Assembly (NCBI GenBank): GCA_963920705.1
Contig: OY987239.1
Location: 9,701,504-9,765,503 of the forward strand
Length of the DNA stretch: 64,000 nt
Direction of reading: 5' to 3'
From: Odiellus spinosus
Taxonomy: Eukaryota > Arthropoda > Arachnida > Opiliones > Phalangiidae
Translations under genes and position numbers: made by a program
The notes under the pieces: model-generated
Told to the model about the DNA's origin: nothing
Database searches by the model: none
What the model saw: only the letters and a program-made list of their open reading frames with translations
Shown: piece after piece, positions 1-11,290 of the stretch
How the letters are laid out: every line of letters starts with the position of its first letter
How positions within the stretch are numbered: position 1 is the stretch's first letter

Positions 1-334
1 TTTGAAATCTCTTTATTTTAACGTAAATATGAAATAGCCCCGTAATAAATATAATCACAGGTGAGATCGTCACGCGAACATCAAGTCCAACATGTGACGA
101 ATGGATAAAACGTGTTTAATTTCAATCTCCGTATTTATCTACAGCCCCCTTGTCTTAGAGTAATTAGGTTGCATACATATAATTTTCAAAGGAGGCTAAA
201 AATCCACTCAAAGGTTCCTTGAACACAAACGAAAGTGGCTTATTGAATGAGCTCCATTAGAATCTCTTGTTAGCATAAAAAAACGTCAATTAATATTTAA
301 GCCCTGTTTTTTTAACATTGTTACCCACTTATAC

Positions 335-625
335 CAAGAATCCATTCAGGTTTAGCCTCTGGTACCATCCTCCCAAACTTTGTAACAAAAGTTCGTCTGC
401 AATTTTCGCAACATTTGTACGCTTAGATCTTTTTTCGGTCGGCTCCATTTTTATTACCCAAAATATTACGTCAAGGTCGTTAGTGGCGCGGGTTAGTAAT
501 AGATATCAGAAGCGATTTATTTGTAAAATCGATTCGAAGCGGACGAACTTTTGCTACAAGGTTTGGGAGGATGGTTATTGAATCGCGGCCCTCCCATATT
601 CTTATGGAACCTGAATGAATTCTTG
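335..625. mobile_element. MITE, family C (CAAGAATCC termini), copy 1
   Basis: The element begins CAAGAATCCATTCAGG and ends with the inverted form, here slightly decayed (CTGAATGAATTCTTG). It is flanked by CTTATAC and CTTATAT, a 7-bp target duplication with one mismatch. Inside, ACCATCCTCCCAAACTTTG recurs inverted near the other end, so the whole element is a large imperfect hairpin. Two further copies lie at 46120-47574 and 58285-58600. It has no coding capacity; the short reading frames inside it are by-products of the inverted repeat. Confidence 0.8.
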
Positions 626-1136
626 CTTATATACTTAAACCTTCATATCAAACCATTTTCCAATTGTAACAAAACAAATTCCATAAGTCCTAAATGATCT
701 ATTAATATTAACCTACAATAAATCCTATGAAACTAATGTGGCCTTATTATAATAACCTGAAGAATTAAACTTAATTTATAGATTAAGTGAAGCTGTCATC
801 ATTTTTTCGAATGCCATTAGTTTATCATACACCATATTAAAAATTTTATACCTCTGGGTTAACACGTTCTTTTTACATTGAAAGTTTTATTTTAAAAAAC
901 TATTAGGATAAAACGCCGCCCTGGTGGCCAAACCTATAAATATAATTGAGTTTTTCGCATTCATTGTGTAAAATAAGAAACTTTATATTTTGTAAACACC
1001 TTTGTGTAAATAAACCCCAATTAATGATTTAACTAATTATGCAAATATATATTTCAAATTCGTCAGTTCCTCACTTTGGATTTCGGACTATTTCCGGGTT
1101 GAGAGTATATAGGCCTAAATTTATGTTTTACAATAA
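626..1136. other. AT-rich spacer, nothing recognised
   Basis: This stretch lies between two MITEs. I see no exon-like reading frame with splice sites, no tandem repeat and no RNA gene. Confidence 0.4.
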
Positions 1137-1555
1137 AGCCTCGTTCACACTTGAAGGCAAAATCGGTTCCAAAACCAGTTCGAAGCGTTTTCCGTTTTCC
1201 CTGGTTCACACGCTGACAAGACGGTTCGCGACCTAAGCCAAGGCTTAGCGTCGTTTTAAAAAAATGCCCAGAATTTAAAATTTTTAAATAGTTATCTCAA
1301 ACTAATTAGTAAATCGTGTTTGTAACTCGTTGGTTGATAATTTTTGACAGAAAGTATAATTTTAATCGCGTTATTTTAAGATTTATCAGCAAATTTGTCT
1401 TCCCGCCTCGTTATTTTCAAAGCGGATTGAACCGAAGTGACTTGGCCAAGCTGCTTCCCGAACCAACACGAACTGATTTCTCACGTTGGTTTGATAACCA
1501 GTTATAGAAATCGAACCGCACCGAAGCGCATTTAGGCCTATGTATGAACGAGGCT
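1137..1555. mobile_element. Harbinger-like MITE with TAA target duplication
   Basis: The left end AGCCTCGTTCACAC and right end GTATGAACGAGGCT are inverted repeats with about 12 of 14 matching bases, and TAA stands directly outside each. A 3-bp TWA duplication is typical of the PIF/Harbinger superfamily, which is why I name it, but there is no transposase here. Only one copy is seen in the window. Confidence 0.5.
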
Positions 1556-1645
1556 TAAGAAACAGACGCATTTCTCGTCAACAATAAAATTTTAGGTAAT
1601 TAACTGTAATATTTTAATTTTTATAAATTATAGGACAAACAAATT

Positions 1646-4600
1646 TCAGTTATCATTAAAAACTTTAAATTTATGCGAAATGCAAAACACTAGGCTAGCA
1701 AATGCTGTCCATCCGGAAGCCACAAAGATCATATGATTGTAACTTCCTCCATTGTCTCTGAAAAATCCTGAAAGAAATTTATTTTAGTAAATAATTTGAA
1801 ATGGCATGCTTCCCTTGTTTATAATAATATTATAACCAACCAAGGGTTTTAGGTTTTTGGTTTGTTTTTCGATAAGCGTTTCAAATAAGACCACCCATGG
1901 ATGAAAACTTTTTACAAGGTTGGTTTCATTTGATACGTTATCTCATTAACGTTAAATATTTTTAACTCCGCTTAGTTCCATGTAGAAATCAGGTTTTACC
2001 GTAGGAAAATATTTGTATGTTTAGTAGAATTTAGATGTCGCTACGGTCTCTATACGGGCTTTACATGTGTATACAATCAAGAAGGATCAGATAAGGAGAG
2101 GAAAAGTGAGGCTGCGTTGAGTTAGAGAGAGAAGAGCCAACCTCCCACTCGGGTGGAAAGGGGGGATAGGAAATTCTCGAGGTAAACTGTTGTCACGTGG
2201 TCGCTAGCTAGCGCGTCTCATAAAGGATTCGTTTTACCCACATGACAACAATTTACCACGAAGCATCTCTACCCCCGTCTGTCCCTCGTTCTCCCAGAGT
2301 GGGATTTTAGGCCGACGCATTAGGAGCCACGCCGTTCCCACTTTTCCTCTCCTTATCTGATCCTTCTTGATACAATGCTGGCATTTAGCTGCAAAAGAAG
2401 CTAGGTTTGATTGGCTTGTATCCTCTTATCTCCAGAGTGGGATTCAAGATGGTGGTCGACCTGATGTTTGAAAGCACTTATTTAAAATCCGTTTTTTTTT
2501 CGCATTTTAACTATATTTTAGATATTTTTTAATTGCAGTCTGCATTTTACCTTAGAATTTAGAAAATGCATGAATGAATCTTAATCATATTATGCTTCAA
2601 TTCCAAATCCACACCATCGAAACAACTCACCAATTACTTTGGGTATCGTTGACACCATAGTTCCAAGAACCAACTGGGAAAGCCCTAGGACAGTGGCAAC
2701 TGTTTCTGTTCCTATAAAGCTGTACATGGGCATTAGTGTCGTTATCACGAAAGAATATCCAACTCCCGAGAGAAGAGCGACTGCCACCAATAAATAGTTC
2801 CGAGACAATGGTAACACGACGAAAGTTACGGTGTAAAATAAATAAGAGATCCACAGTGTCGTCTGATATTTGGCAATCTTTTTGTCAAGTATGAAGGCGC
2901 AAATAACCCTACCTATCATTTCGCCGACTGATATGTAAGCTAGTAGAAGTAGAGAAACGGAGTCTGAGCTCTTTGTGTCTATACCAAAATCAATAATGAT
3001 TAATTTATGCATAGTAGATGGGCCGATAACTGAACAAAATCCAAAAATTAACAAGTAAACTCGTGGATTTGTCAGTATGGCGAGTGTTTGGTTCGTAAAT
3101 TTAACTATATTTTGTGCGCAATGTTTTCTATTTCTTATTATCACATTATTTGGAACGATAGGTATTTCATTGTTAAATAATTTTTCTTTCTTCGACGGCA
3201 GTGATTTCCAGTTGGAGAACATTACAAATACTGAGGATTGAAGAATGACGCAACCGTCAATTAACCAAGAGCCTCTTAGACCATATTTTTTCGTAGCTTC
3301 TCGAGCGATGAACGGAAAAGTAAGTCCAGCAACGGAATTGGTAAAAAACATGATCATTAGCGCTTTTGCTCTGTGCTTCTTGAAGCGTGAGCTAACGCAT
3401 TGCGTAGTAATAGGTCTTATTAGACTCATTCCCAAACCTGGAAAGAAATATTTTAAATAGAAAGTTAATTAAATCAAGTTGGTTATGTCACTCGCGGACC
3501 CGTAGTTGGAAATCGCTGTCATATACTAACCTCTCAGAGACATTCCAATTGTTAACCATTGCATATTCTCCCCACTTAGTGGCGCTGCGTAGCAACATAA
3601 ACAGCCTACACTTTCCACAATGATCGCCAGTAACAAAGATTTTCGTATTTTTATGAAGTACAAGACAGGTCCAGTTAATAAACCTTTGAAGAAATGAACA
3701 GAAACATATTCTTTAGTAAGAACATAAATATATCTCTTATTAGCAAAATAACATTATGAGGGGTATCTCTGTTTGGATAAGAAACGTGCGATCATTTACC
3801 ACGAATCACGTCGATTTTAGCATAAATTTGAATACCGCGATAGTGACATTTATCTCATTTGACTACGCCGCAAATAGTGAAGAAAAATCTATAGCTAAAG
3901 AATAATTTGTCCTTGGGGAAGATATATTTCAAACTCAAGCTTCTACATGATTCTTACCAGAAGCCGATGAAACCCTCCTTTGAAGTCTATTACTCCCGGA
4001 TCTTGTCTACCCCTCTCTGTATGCGTTAGTCTCAAAAATCGCAATTCGTACGCCTCCTAACGGTATTTATTTTCGGAGCTGGAGTTCGTCCTGCAAATAT
4101 CTCTAGCAACCTTAGAGTTCGTCAACCAAACGTCGTCGTATGTGGAGAGAGAGAATTTCCAATTTTCCGTAGATAGGGGGTATGAAGTAGGACCCCTCCG
4201 ATCTCGTAAAATTGTGAATTTTACCCATACGGAGAGGAGCGCTATATGGAACATTAGAGTAGTAGACTTCAAAGGAGGGTTTCATCGGCTTCTGTTCTAA
4301 TTCATAAAAAATTCAGTTAATAGTTATCCCTATCACCAAGAACTCATTTATGTACCTGGGAGTAAAAATATTCTACACTTAACGTCACAAATATAATGCA
4401 GTAATACTATTGGCATGAAACCGCAAGGCCTAGCTTCGGAAGAAAATGAAACGCAAACAGTACTTTTTAGAATACTTACCACACAAGTAAAACGATGTAC
4501 ACATTACGTTAATAGGCAAAGAAGCTTCTTCCCTAGAGACACTTAAACTCTCTTGTAAGAGTATGTAGGTGTTGCCGGTTGAGTATAAATATCCCAAGTT

Positions 4601-4714
4601 CATCATCGTTATTAAGAAACAATTAGCCAAAATAAACCACGACATTCGAGAGTCAGTTTTCAATTTGTATTTTAAATCCATGTTCATTGAAAGTGATTTT
4701 AGAGCCTTCGACAT
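1646..4714 (-). CDS. SLC16/monocarboxylate-transporter-like MFS protein (4 exons)
   Basis: Exons, read on the minus strand: 4714-4480, 3683-3531, 3437-2631 and 1767-1646. All introns are GT-AG, the phases agree, and the joined frame is about 438 codons, close to the usual SLC16 length. Exon 1 carries the first membrane helix and a TGNTYILLQE loop. Exons 2-3 read through GMSLRGLGMSLIRP and FKKHRAKALMIMFFTNS, the position of the SLC16 KRRALA-type loop. Exon 3 continues with further helices after a hydrophilic central loop, and exon 4 (FFRDNGGSYNHMIFVASGW) supplies the last helix. The family moves monocarboxylates or related solutes across the plasma membrane, often with protons; the substrate here cannot be told. 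Introns 1 and 3 contain MITEs (3958-4294, 2088-2369). The start is the first ATG of an open exon 1; an upstream untranslated exon is possible. Confidence 0.85.
2088..2369. mobile_element. MITE, family B (CAAGAAGGATC termini), copy 1
   Basis: The ends are CAAGAAGGATCAGATAAGG and its inverse, with a perfect 7-bp duplication ATACAAT on both sides. It lies in the last intron of the SLC16-like gene. Copies 2 and 3 are at 42499-43037 and 49192-49482. Confidence 0.88.
3958..4294. mobile_element. MITE, family A (CAGAAGCCG termini), copy 1
   Basis: The termini are CAGAAGCCGATGAAACCCTC and its inverse, with an inner region shared by all eight full copies in the window. The flanks (TTCTTAC / TTCTAAT) do not form a clean duplication, so this copy may be old. 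It lies in intron 1 of the SLC16-like gene. Confidence 0.85.
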
Positions 4715-6303
4715 CCGCCTAGTTGATTAACTACACGTGTGTGTGTATAGAATAACTTCGAAACTGCGTAGAAGTTTATAATATTATCAAAAACTTATTA
4801 AATTCTACTAAGGCGGTCCCTATTTTTCGCGATAAGTTCTTATGTAAAAATGAAATACATATACTTTATAGTTAAAATCAGAAAGAGATGCTAGTACAAT
4901 ATTATTTATTTACGGCTGTCGGCAGAACCTAGCTATTTGTGGTCCAACTTTAAACATAGAAACCGTCCATGGGAGTGAAGCTACTGAAGTTATTGGGAAG
5001 TTACTGGAATAAGGAGGTGGATATTTTAATATTTTAAAATTATATTATTTTTATTTAAAGGAGATATCCGCGCTTTTTAAAGGAACAAAGGATGATATAT
5101 TAATTAAAAATCCAGTTCGACAACCCCAACTAGAAGGTAAGGTTATTTGTGTAATATATTGCAACTCAAAATAGGTATATATTAAATGGCATCTTGGATA
5201 GACAGAAGTGATTTTATTACAACTCCGAATGCGCTGATATTCAACTTTGAAATCAGTGAAATTCAGCCAAATCTTTCACAAATAACTCTGCCATTGTGGG
5301 AAAATCATTTTTAACTATTTTAAAATGAATTGCAGGACTTTAAAGAAAGCTACTTCGCGAAACAACCGTATTACGTGCCTGAACGCGTGATAATTAACTT
5401 TGGCTCTTAAATAGTCACAGGACCATATTGAAGACGTAGAATATTAGGGGTTTTTGACTTACAAACATTTTCGGAGATGCTGATTACTTTTTACTCTTGC
5501 GCTTTTTTGTATGGCCTTTTAAACATTATTTAAAAGCATTTCCGAAAATGCTACTCAAATTCCATTTGGTGTTAGCATCACTTCCTTCAATTCAGAGAAA
5601 CCCCTCTTTGGTTATCTGGTTTCTATCGAAGTTGGTCTTTAAGGGTAAAGTAATATGATTATTAATTTTAGTTTTATAACTCTGATACCAAAATGCTACG
5701 ACTACTGTCTAGACAAAAAATCCCTTAGAGGAAAGGAAATTTAATGCTCGTTAGAAAATCTCTCTTTAGGGTGATCTTCTCGAAACGGTACGCTATGAGC
5801 AACAGGACATATTAAGTACGTGTCTGCACCTTCGTTTATGACTAAAGGGAGGTTCACACGGGATTACTTGACAAGCGAATCTGGACTTGTGGAGGAATTC
5901 TGATTGGATCTTAATTGGCCTCAGATCTAAGATCCCATGTTAAAAAAAACCTGTATTGCTCCAAGTTAGCTCGTCAGTTTGCCCCGTCAGAAGACACTGA
6001 TTTCACAGCAAGCAAAACGTCATTCGCACCAGCGCATACTGGCTCTTCTATTACGAAGAAACTAATATTTTTTGGGGGCTCCAGATTTTTGACGAACTAG
6101 GGCTTATAGCCAGCCATAAAGCTCCATTTTGGAACAAATTCAAAATTAAATTGTTAAACGGAAGATAATTAAAGTGGTAGATAATTAAATTAACTATATT
6201 AACATATGAAAGGACTGTTTTAGTTTGTATATACATACTTACCTTATCTTTCACTTAAAAACTAGAATGAATTAACTTAAGTTTGAAATAATAATTTTAT
6301 TAT
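4715..6303. other. Intergenic region, no gene recognised
   Basis: This is upstream of the SLC16-like gene, whose promoter should lie in the first few hundred bases after 4714. I find no convincing exon or repeat. Confidence 0.35.
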
Positions 6304-6636
6304 CAGAAGCCGATGAAAGCCTCCTTTGAAGTCAATTACTCCCTGGTCTTGTCTACCCTCTCTGTATGGGTTAGTTTCATAAAGCGCGATTCGTACGCCT
6401 CCTAACGGTAGATATTTTCGGAGCGGGAGTTCGTCGAGCGAATATCTCTAGCAGCCTTGGAGTTCGACAAAAAACGTCGTCGTTTGTGGAAAGAGAGAAT
6501 ATCCAATTTTCCGTAGACAGGGGGTATGAAGTAGGACCCCTCCGATCTCGTAAAATTGAATTTTACCCATACAGAGAGGAGCGCTATATCGAACATTAGA
6601 GTAGTAGACTTCAAAGGAGGGTTTCATCTACTTCTG
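6304..6636. mobile_element. MITE, family A, copy 2
   Basis: A full-length family A element with slightly decayed ends (CAGAAGCCGATGAAAGCC and an inverse ending ATCTACTTCTG). TTATTAT stands on both sides as a 7-bp target duplication. It ends about 60 bp past the zinc-finger stop codon. Confidence 0.85.
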
Positions 6637-6698
6637 TTATTATCAAGCTTTTACAATAATATTAGATTGAATTAGGGCTTATATTTTATATTTCACGA

Positions 6699-7670
6699 CT
6701 ACTTTTCGCACCTTATGGGCTTATCGGACAAATGCTTTAACTTGTGGCTGTTTAGATAATGTTTCCGCAGACAAGAATAGTCACACTGGTCGCATTTAAA
6801 AGGCTTATTAGGCAAATGTTTCAACTGATGAATATTTAGATCGTGTTTGCGAATAGATGCGTAGGGACACTTATCGCATTTATATGGCTTATCGAGCGAA
6901 TGAACAACCTTATGGTTATTAACTTTAAATTTTACGTAAGAAGCGTAGTCGCACTGGTCGCATTTAAACGGCTTATCGGTAGAATGAATTACCTTGTGCC
7001 TATTTAGTTGAGTTATTACGCTAGATGCGTAGGAACACTGATCGCATTTAAATGGTTTGAGAGGCGAATGAACTAATTTATGTTTACTAAGGTTAATTTT
7101 AGAATGAGTCGCGTAGTCACACTGGTCGCATTTATAAGGCTTATCGGGGATATGATTTAATTTGTGCGTATTTAGATTACGTTTCGAATGCGATGCGTAA
7201 GAACACTGTTCGCATTTAAATGTCTTGTCGACAGAATGTATAATCTTGTGTTCATTTAGATCATCCTTTCTAACAGAAGCGTAGTCACACTGGTCGCATT
7301 TAAAAGGTTTATTAGGCGAGTGGATTAATTTGTGTCTATTTATTTTCCATTTGCAGTTAACGTTATACGAGCAATGTTCGCATTTGTAAATTCCACTTTG
7401 TTGCTTCTTTCTTTGGCTTGAATTGTTGTTAAGCGTATCGTTAGAATCATTGGGGCGTTCTACTTTGTTATCCAACACCAAGCAACTTAAGTTTTCATTG
7501 GATTGTTCCAGAGAATTTTCCTCTTTAATTGGCTGGTCAATCAAGGGAATGTCGCCAATAACGTCATTTCCTTGAGGAGAGTGAGGTAAAATGTAACTGA
7601 AATCATTGTTCCCTTCATTGTCATCTTCCGTAATCTCTTTTTTTATTAATTCGGGCTCGATCATTTTCAT
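6699..7670 (-). CDS. C2H2 zinc-finger protein with eight fingers, intronless
   Basis: A single open frame of 323 codons beginning with ATG at 7670. Residues 1-95 are acidic and low in order-promoting residues and carry no recognised domain. From residue 97 on there are eight regularly spaced C-x2-C-x12-H-x3/4-H fingers of the YKCDQCDYA / FKCDQCDYA type. Linkers (HSPNKPF, HSVDKTF, HSTDKPF) resemble but do not match the classical TGEKPF. The frame stops within what would be finger nine (IRCEK), so the C-terminus may be truncated or simply end there. The CDxCDYA finger style is seen in REST- and hunchback-like sequence-specific DNA-binding proteins. A nuclear regulator is the likely role; its target is unknown. 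The single exon could reflect retroposition or a lineage-specific zinc-finger expansion. Confidence 0.85.
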   Translation of the reverse strand: MKMIEPELIKKEITEDDNEGNNDFSYILPHSPQGNDVIGDIPLIDQPIKEENSLEQSNENLSCLVLDNKVERPNDSNDTLNNNSSQRKKQQSGIYKCEHCSYNVNCKWKINRHKLIHSPNKPFKCDQCDYASVRKDDLNEHKIIHSVDKTFKCEQCSYASHSKRNLNTHKLNHIPDKPYKCDQCDYATHSKINLSKHKLVHSPLKPFKCDQCSYASSVITQLNRHKVIHSTDKPFKCDQCDYASYVKFKVNNHKVVHSLDKPYKCDKCPYASIRKHDLNIHQLKHLPNKPFKCDQCDYSCLRKHYLNSHKLKHLSDKPIRCEK

Positions 7671-9633
7671 GGAATTATTAGCTTGAAAAGTGGATTTGAA
7701 TAGTTAAAACGATTCCAAATTGCTTATGTGAACGTTAGACAGCTTGTCTAAGTGGTAATCTATTTATTAAATAGTCCGAGAGAACCTCTAACATTTTCTC
7801 CCGAGACTAAATCTCCCGACCTAAATCTTTTTGTTTTACGTCAATAATTTCCGATTTTACTGTACTAATTTTGATTTAAAACTTTAATGAACTTATATTA
7901 ACATTATAATAACTTTCCACCCATGTTCTTAGGTACATAAATGAGTTCTTGGTACCGTTTATAAAAAATCCCTTAAGTTTTTAAAGATTAAAAAGCATTT
8001 AAAAGTACGTAGTTTAGCTTTAAAATGGTTATATTATAAGAACCGTCGCGATACTGGTGGAATAATCTAGAGACTAAATAACAGCGTCTTATGGCAGATT
8101 AACGACGGCTTTGTGTGATTACTTTGAGGGATACTTCTTGCTTTTATGCCCTTTAAACTCGCGCATATTGTAATAAAAACACAAATGCATCAATCCAATG
8201 AATTAAGAAACCCTTATAACCTATTCCTTTGAAGAATAAACAGCAAATTAACACTGATTCTTCTTCCCCTAGGATAAATATCACGATCTTTGACTCTCCG
8301 AGTTTAATACTCCTATCCAGCAGGCATACTGGAAATTCGAGTGGATTGTAGAGACGGACTGACGATGGGGAAATGTTGGATGGAACGGAAAAAGGACTAA
8401 GGGTAATGTAATAGTTCACATTGATCAGGATTGTTGTTCTCTGCCTTTGTATGTGCATCCACCTTAAAGTTATTAAACTAAAGTCATATAAGGCTTGTGT
8501 TGTTTGAATTGGCATTCGTGGGGTACGCTGGTGGAAACAGGGCTTTGTCTAATTTACAGTTTAAGATGAGACTTGGTTACTTTTTCGTAGTAGTACATTA
8601 TTATTTTCACTACAATTAAGGCAAAATTTGAGGATCAAATCTAATATTTTAATCATGTGAAAATCTTTGGAGTATATGATAAAATAATCTCGTTAATATT
8701 ACGATTTCTCTAAGAATTTTAAATTATCTTTCCCTTTGACCTTATTGGGGTTGTTGTCCTTCCTCTTTGATGTATGAGAGCTTCTTTTCGTATATAATAT
8801 CATAATTTGCTATTCTAAAACAATTTTATTAACACTTCCATGTAAAACCAATACCGGGAAAACCAGCCCCAATCTATCCAATTGCAAATGTTTGATGCCG
8901 TTTTTTTGAAAGGCTCCACCACACGGTCGCAGCCCGAACCAGGCTATCAAGATTTGATTCTGGCATTTAGCAACTTAAATCTTGCTTAAGATTAGTAACT
9001 TTGCAATGTAACGTATCGAGAAACCAGAGGTGAAGTATTTCAAACAAACTTTATGGGTGAAAGCGAAGGAGTTTAAGTTCATATTGTGCTCAACACGAGT
9101 GAAATCGTTTAAGCCTTGGCCACTTTAGCATTGAATCATGATAGAAGAAATTGAAATATGAAAAACAAATACTTTAGACGTTTATTGTGGTGCGGATAAG
9201 GACAAAAAAAGGTTAGAAAATACCCTAAATCTAAAACTATGGATAAATATTACTTCGTATATGCTCATGACCTTCGTGGTAGTCAAAAAGTAACTCACCA
9301 AAAAGGGTCATTCGCCTTACTTATTATCAAGCGAACCACAAATACTCTCACTTAAATTTCAATTGAAATCATCTTTAGTTCATGTACGACCGTCTTAACA
9401 AAAAGGCAAGGTTATCAACTTCCTGTTTACTTTTGATAATACGTGTTTAGGTTATAAAAATTCAATTTCTTTATTCATAATATTCACTACTATTATTTCA
9501 AGATGGGGTTGTCTATTGAAAATACATATATTTCTTACGAAATGACCATCACAGTAATATAAATCAAAACTAAATTTTAAAAACGTTTAGTTGGGAACTG
9601 TTTCTCGCCGTTAGAAGTACTAATAATTAAAAT
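7671..9633. other. Intergenic region, no gene recognised
   Basis: It contains a 120-codon open frame at 8153-8515 (minus) that shows no domain, no splice support and ordinary AT-rich composition; I do not call it. Otherwise it is AT-rich and unique. Confidence 0.35.
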
Positions 9634-10465
9634 ATGTCGGTAACCAAGTCCACTTACAAGGGATATCCGTATTATTCTTTCGTACAACGTTTCGAGACTG
9701 GACACGCAATTAAAGGGGTTAAAGTGTTTTTCAGAAACTACTGGCATTTCAGTATCTACATTTCGGTGGCATATTTGATTCTAATTTTTGTTTTAAGAGA
9801 ATATATGAAAGGAAGAAGACCAGTCAATGTGCGCAAAGCGGTCATCATCTGGGACGTCTCTTTAGCCATCTTCAGCACCTGCGGCATGTTACGCGCAATA
9901 CCAGAAACATTGTACGTTTTAAAACATTACGGAATGGAACGGAATCCATTCCGTCTGCGATTCAACTGCCAACTCCGTTAGTTTGTTTTGGGCAGCCGCT
10001 TTCGCGATATCCAAAGCTCCAGAACTATTGGATACGGTCTTCATCGTCCTCAAGAAGCAAAAACTAACAGCGCTTCATTTGTCTCATCATGTCTTGACGC
10101 TGATAATAGTTTTCTTTTACGGCGAACAAGGCCCAGCAGTGTCACGTTGGCTGTTCGTCACGAACTATACCGTACATTCATTCATGTACAGTTATTTCGC
10201 TCTTAAAGCTGCCAAGTTTAACATACCTTTAAGGTTTTCTATGGTCGTAACCACCGCGCAAATAACTCAAATGTGCCTTTATATTTTGGTTTGCATATAC
10301 GTCTTTAGGGCAAAATTACTCGGTCGCGAGTGCAATACCGGAGTTAGAGAGACCCTCGTCGGCTTTTTCTTCAGTGCCTACATGTTATACATGTTTGTCA
10401 AATTTTTTATTCATAGATATAAGATTAAAATTGCTAATATCCGCCCGGAAACAAAATGTAATTAA
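9634..10465 (+). pseudogene. ELOVL6: ELOVL6-like fatty-acid elongase, frameshifted copy
   Basis: The frame opens with ATG at 9634 and reads MSVTKSTYKGYPYYSF, then follows the intact paralogues at 47859 and 52239 as far as YGME. There, at about 9941-9947, seven extra bases (GGAATCC) stand where the paralogues have none. This shifts the frame, and a stop follows about 12 codons later. The correct frame resumes immediately (SVCDSTANSVSLFW) and is open to the stop at 10465, including the HLSHH histidine box. No other lesion is evident, so the break is recent, an allele, or a sequencing error. The inserted bases resemble the preceding GGAATGGAAC and create the palindrome GGAATCCATTCC, as expected for a templated slip. 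A functional product would need the insertion to be absent. Confidence 0.8.
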
Positions 10466-10737
10466 CTTGGATCGTTTAAAATGTTAGTGTAAAGAATGAC
10501 CAGAAATATCCCTAGGGCTAAAATGTAGGAAGAGCCATAAAAAAGTTGACATGATTGCTGTAGTTTATAAAAAAAACTTCGCGTTTCCCATCTCTTTCCC
10601 GCAACCGACAAACATTTTAGCGATTTTGGTATTTGTGTGAACTTAAACCCGACAAAATAAACATTTCCATTATAAAAAACTAGCCTAGAATAATATGTAT
10701 CATAAGAAGAGTACCGCTTGGAAAAAGTTAGTTTTTT

Positions 10738-11290
10738 TTTCCAAGGGGTACGCCTTGGAAAAATTTCAATTTTTATTTTTCCAAGGGGTACCCCTTGTAA
10801 CAAAATATCAAAATTGTTACAAGGGGTATTTGATTTTTTATTTTACAGGGGGTGTATTTATTTTTTTTTTATAAGGGGTACTCCTTGTAAAAATTAAATT
10901 AGTCATTTAGATTTTGTTTTACAAGGGATCCCCTTGTAAAAAAATAATATACCCCCTGTAAAAAAAATAATCAAAAATTTTACAAGGGGTACTGCTTATT
11001 TATTATTAATTTTTTGAAAAATTTCTATTTATGATTTTTTTTTTTTACAGGGGGTGTATATATGATTTATTTTTTTTTACAGAGGGTGGATTTATGATTT
11101 TTTTTTTTTTTTTTTTTTTACAGGGGGTGTAATTATTGTTTATTTTTTTTTTACTGGGGTTGTATTGATTGTTTATTTTTTTTACAGGGGGTGTATTTAT
11201 TGTTAATTTTTTTTACAGGGGGTGTATTTATTGTTAATTTTTTTTTACAGGGGGTGTATTTATTGTTTATTTTTTTTACAGGGGGGGGGG
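10738..11290 (+). repeat. Array of palindromic AAGGGGTA units passing into TTTACAGGGGGTGTA units
   Basis: The first half carries near-perfect palindromes such as CCAAGGGGTACCCCTTG and ACAAGGGATCCCCTTGT. From about 10840 these give way to T-tracts followed by ACAGGGGGTGTATTTATTG. The same unit, in inverted orientation, forms the array at 14349-16895, so this is the short left arm of a large inverted repeat. Confidence 0.75.

Noticed and set aside
8153..8515. 120-codon minus-strand frame
   Set aside because: No domain, no splice or promoter support; compatible with chance in AT-rich DNA.
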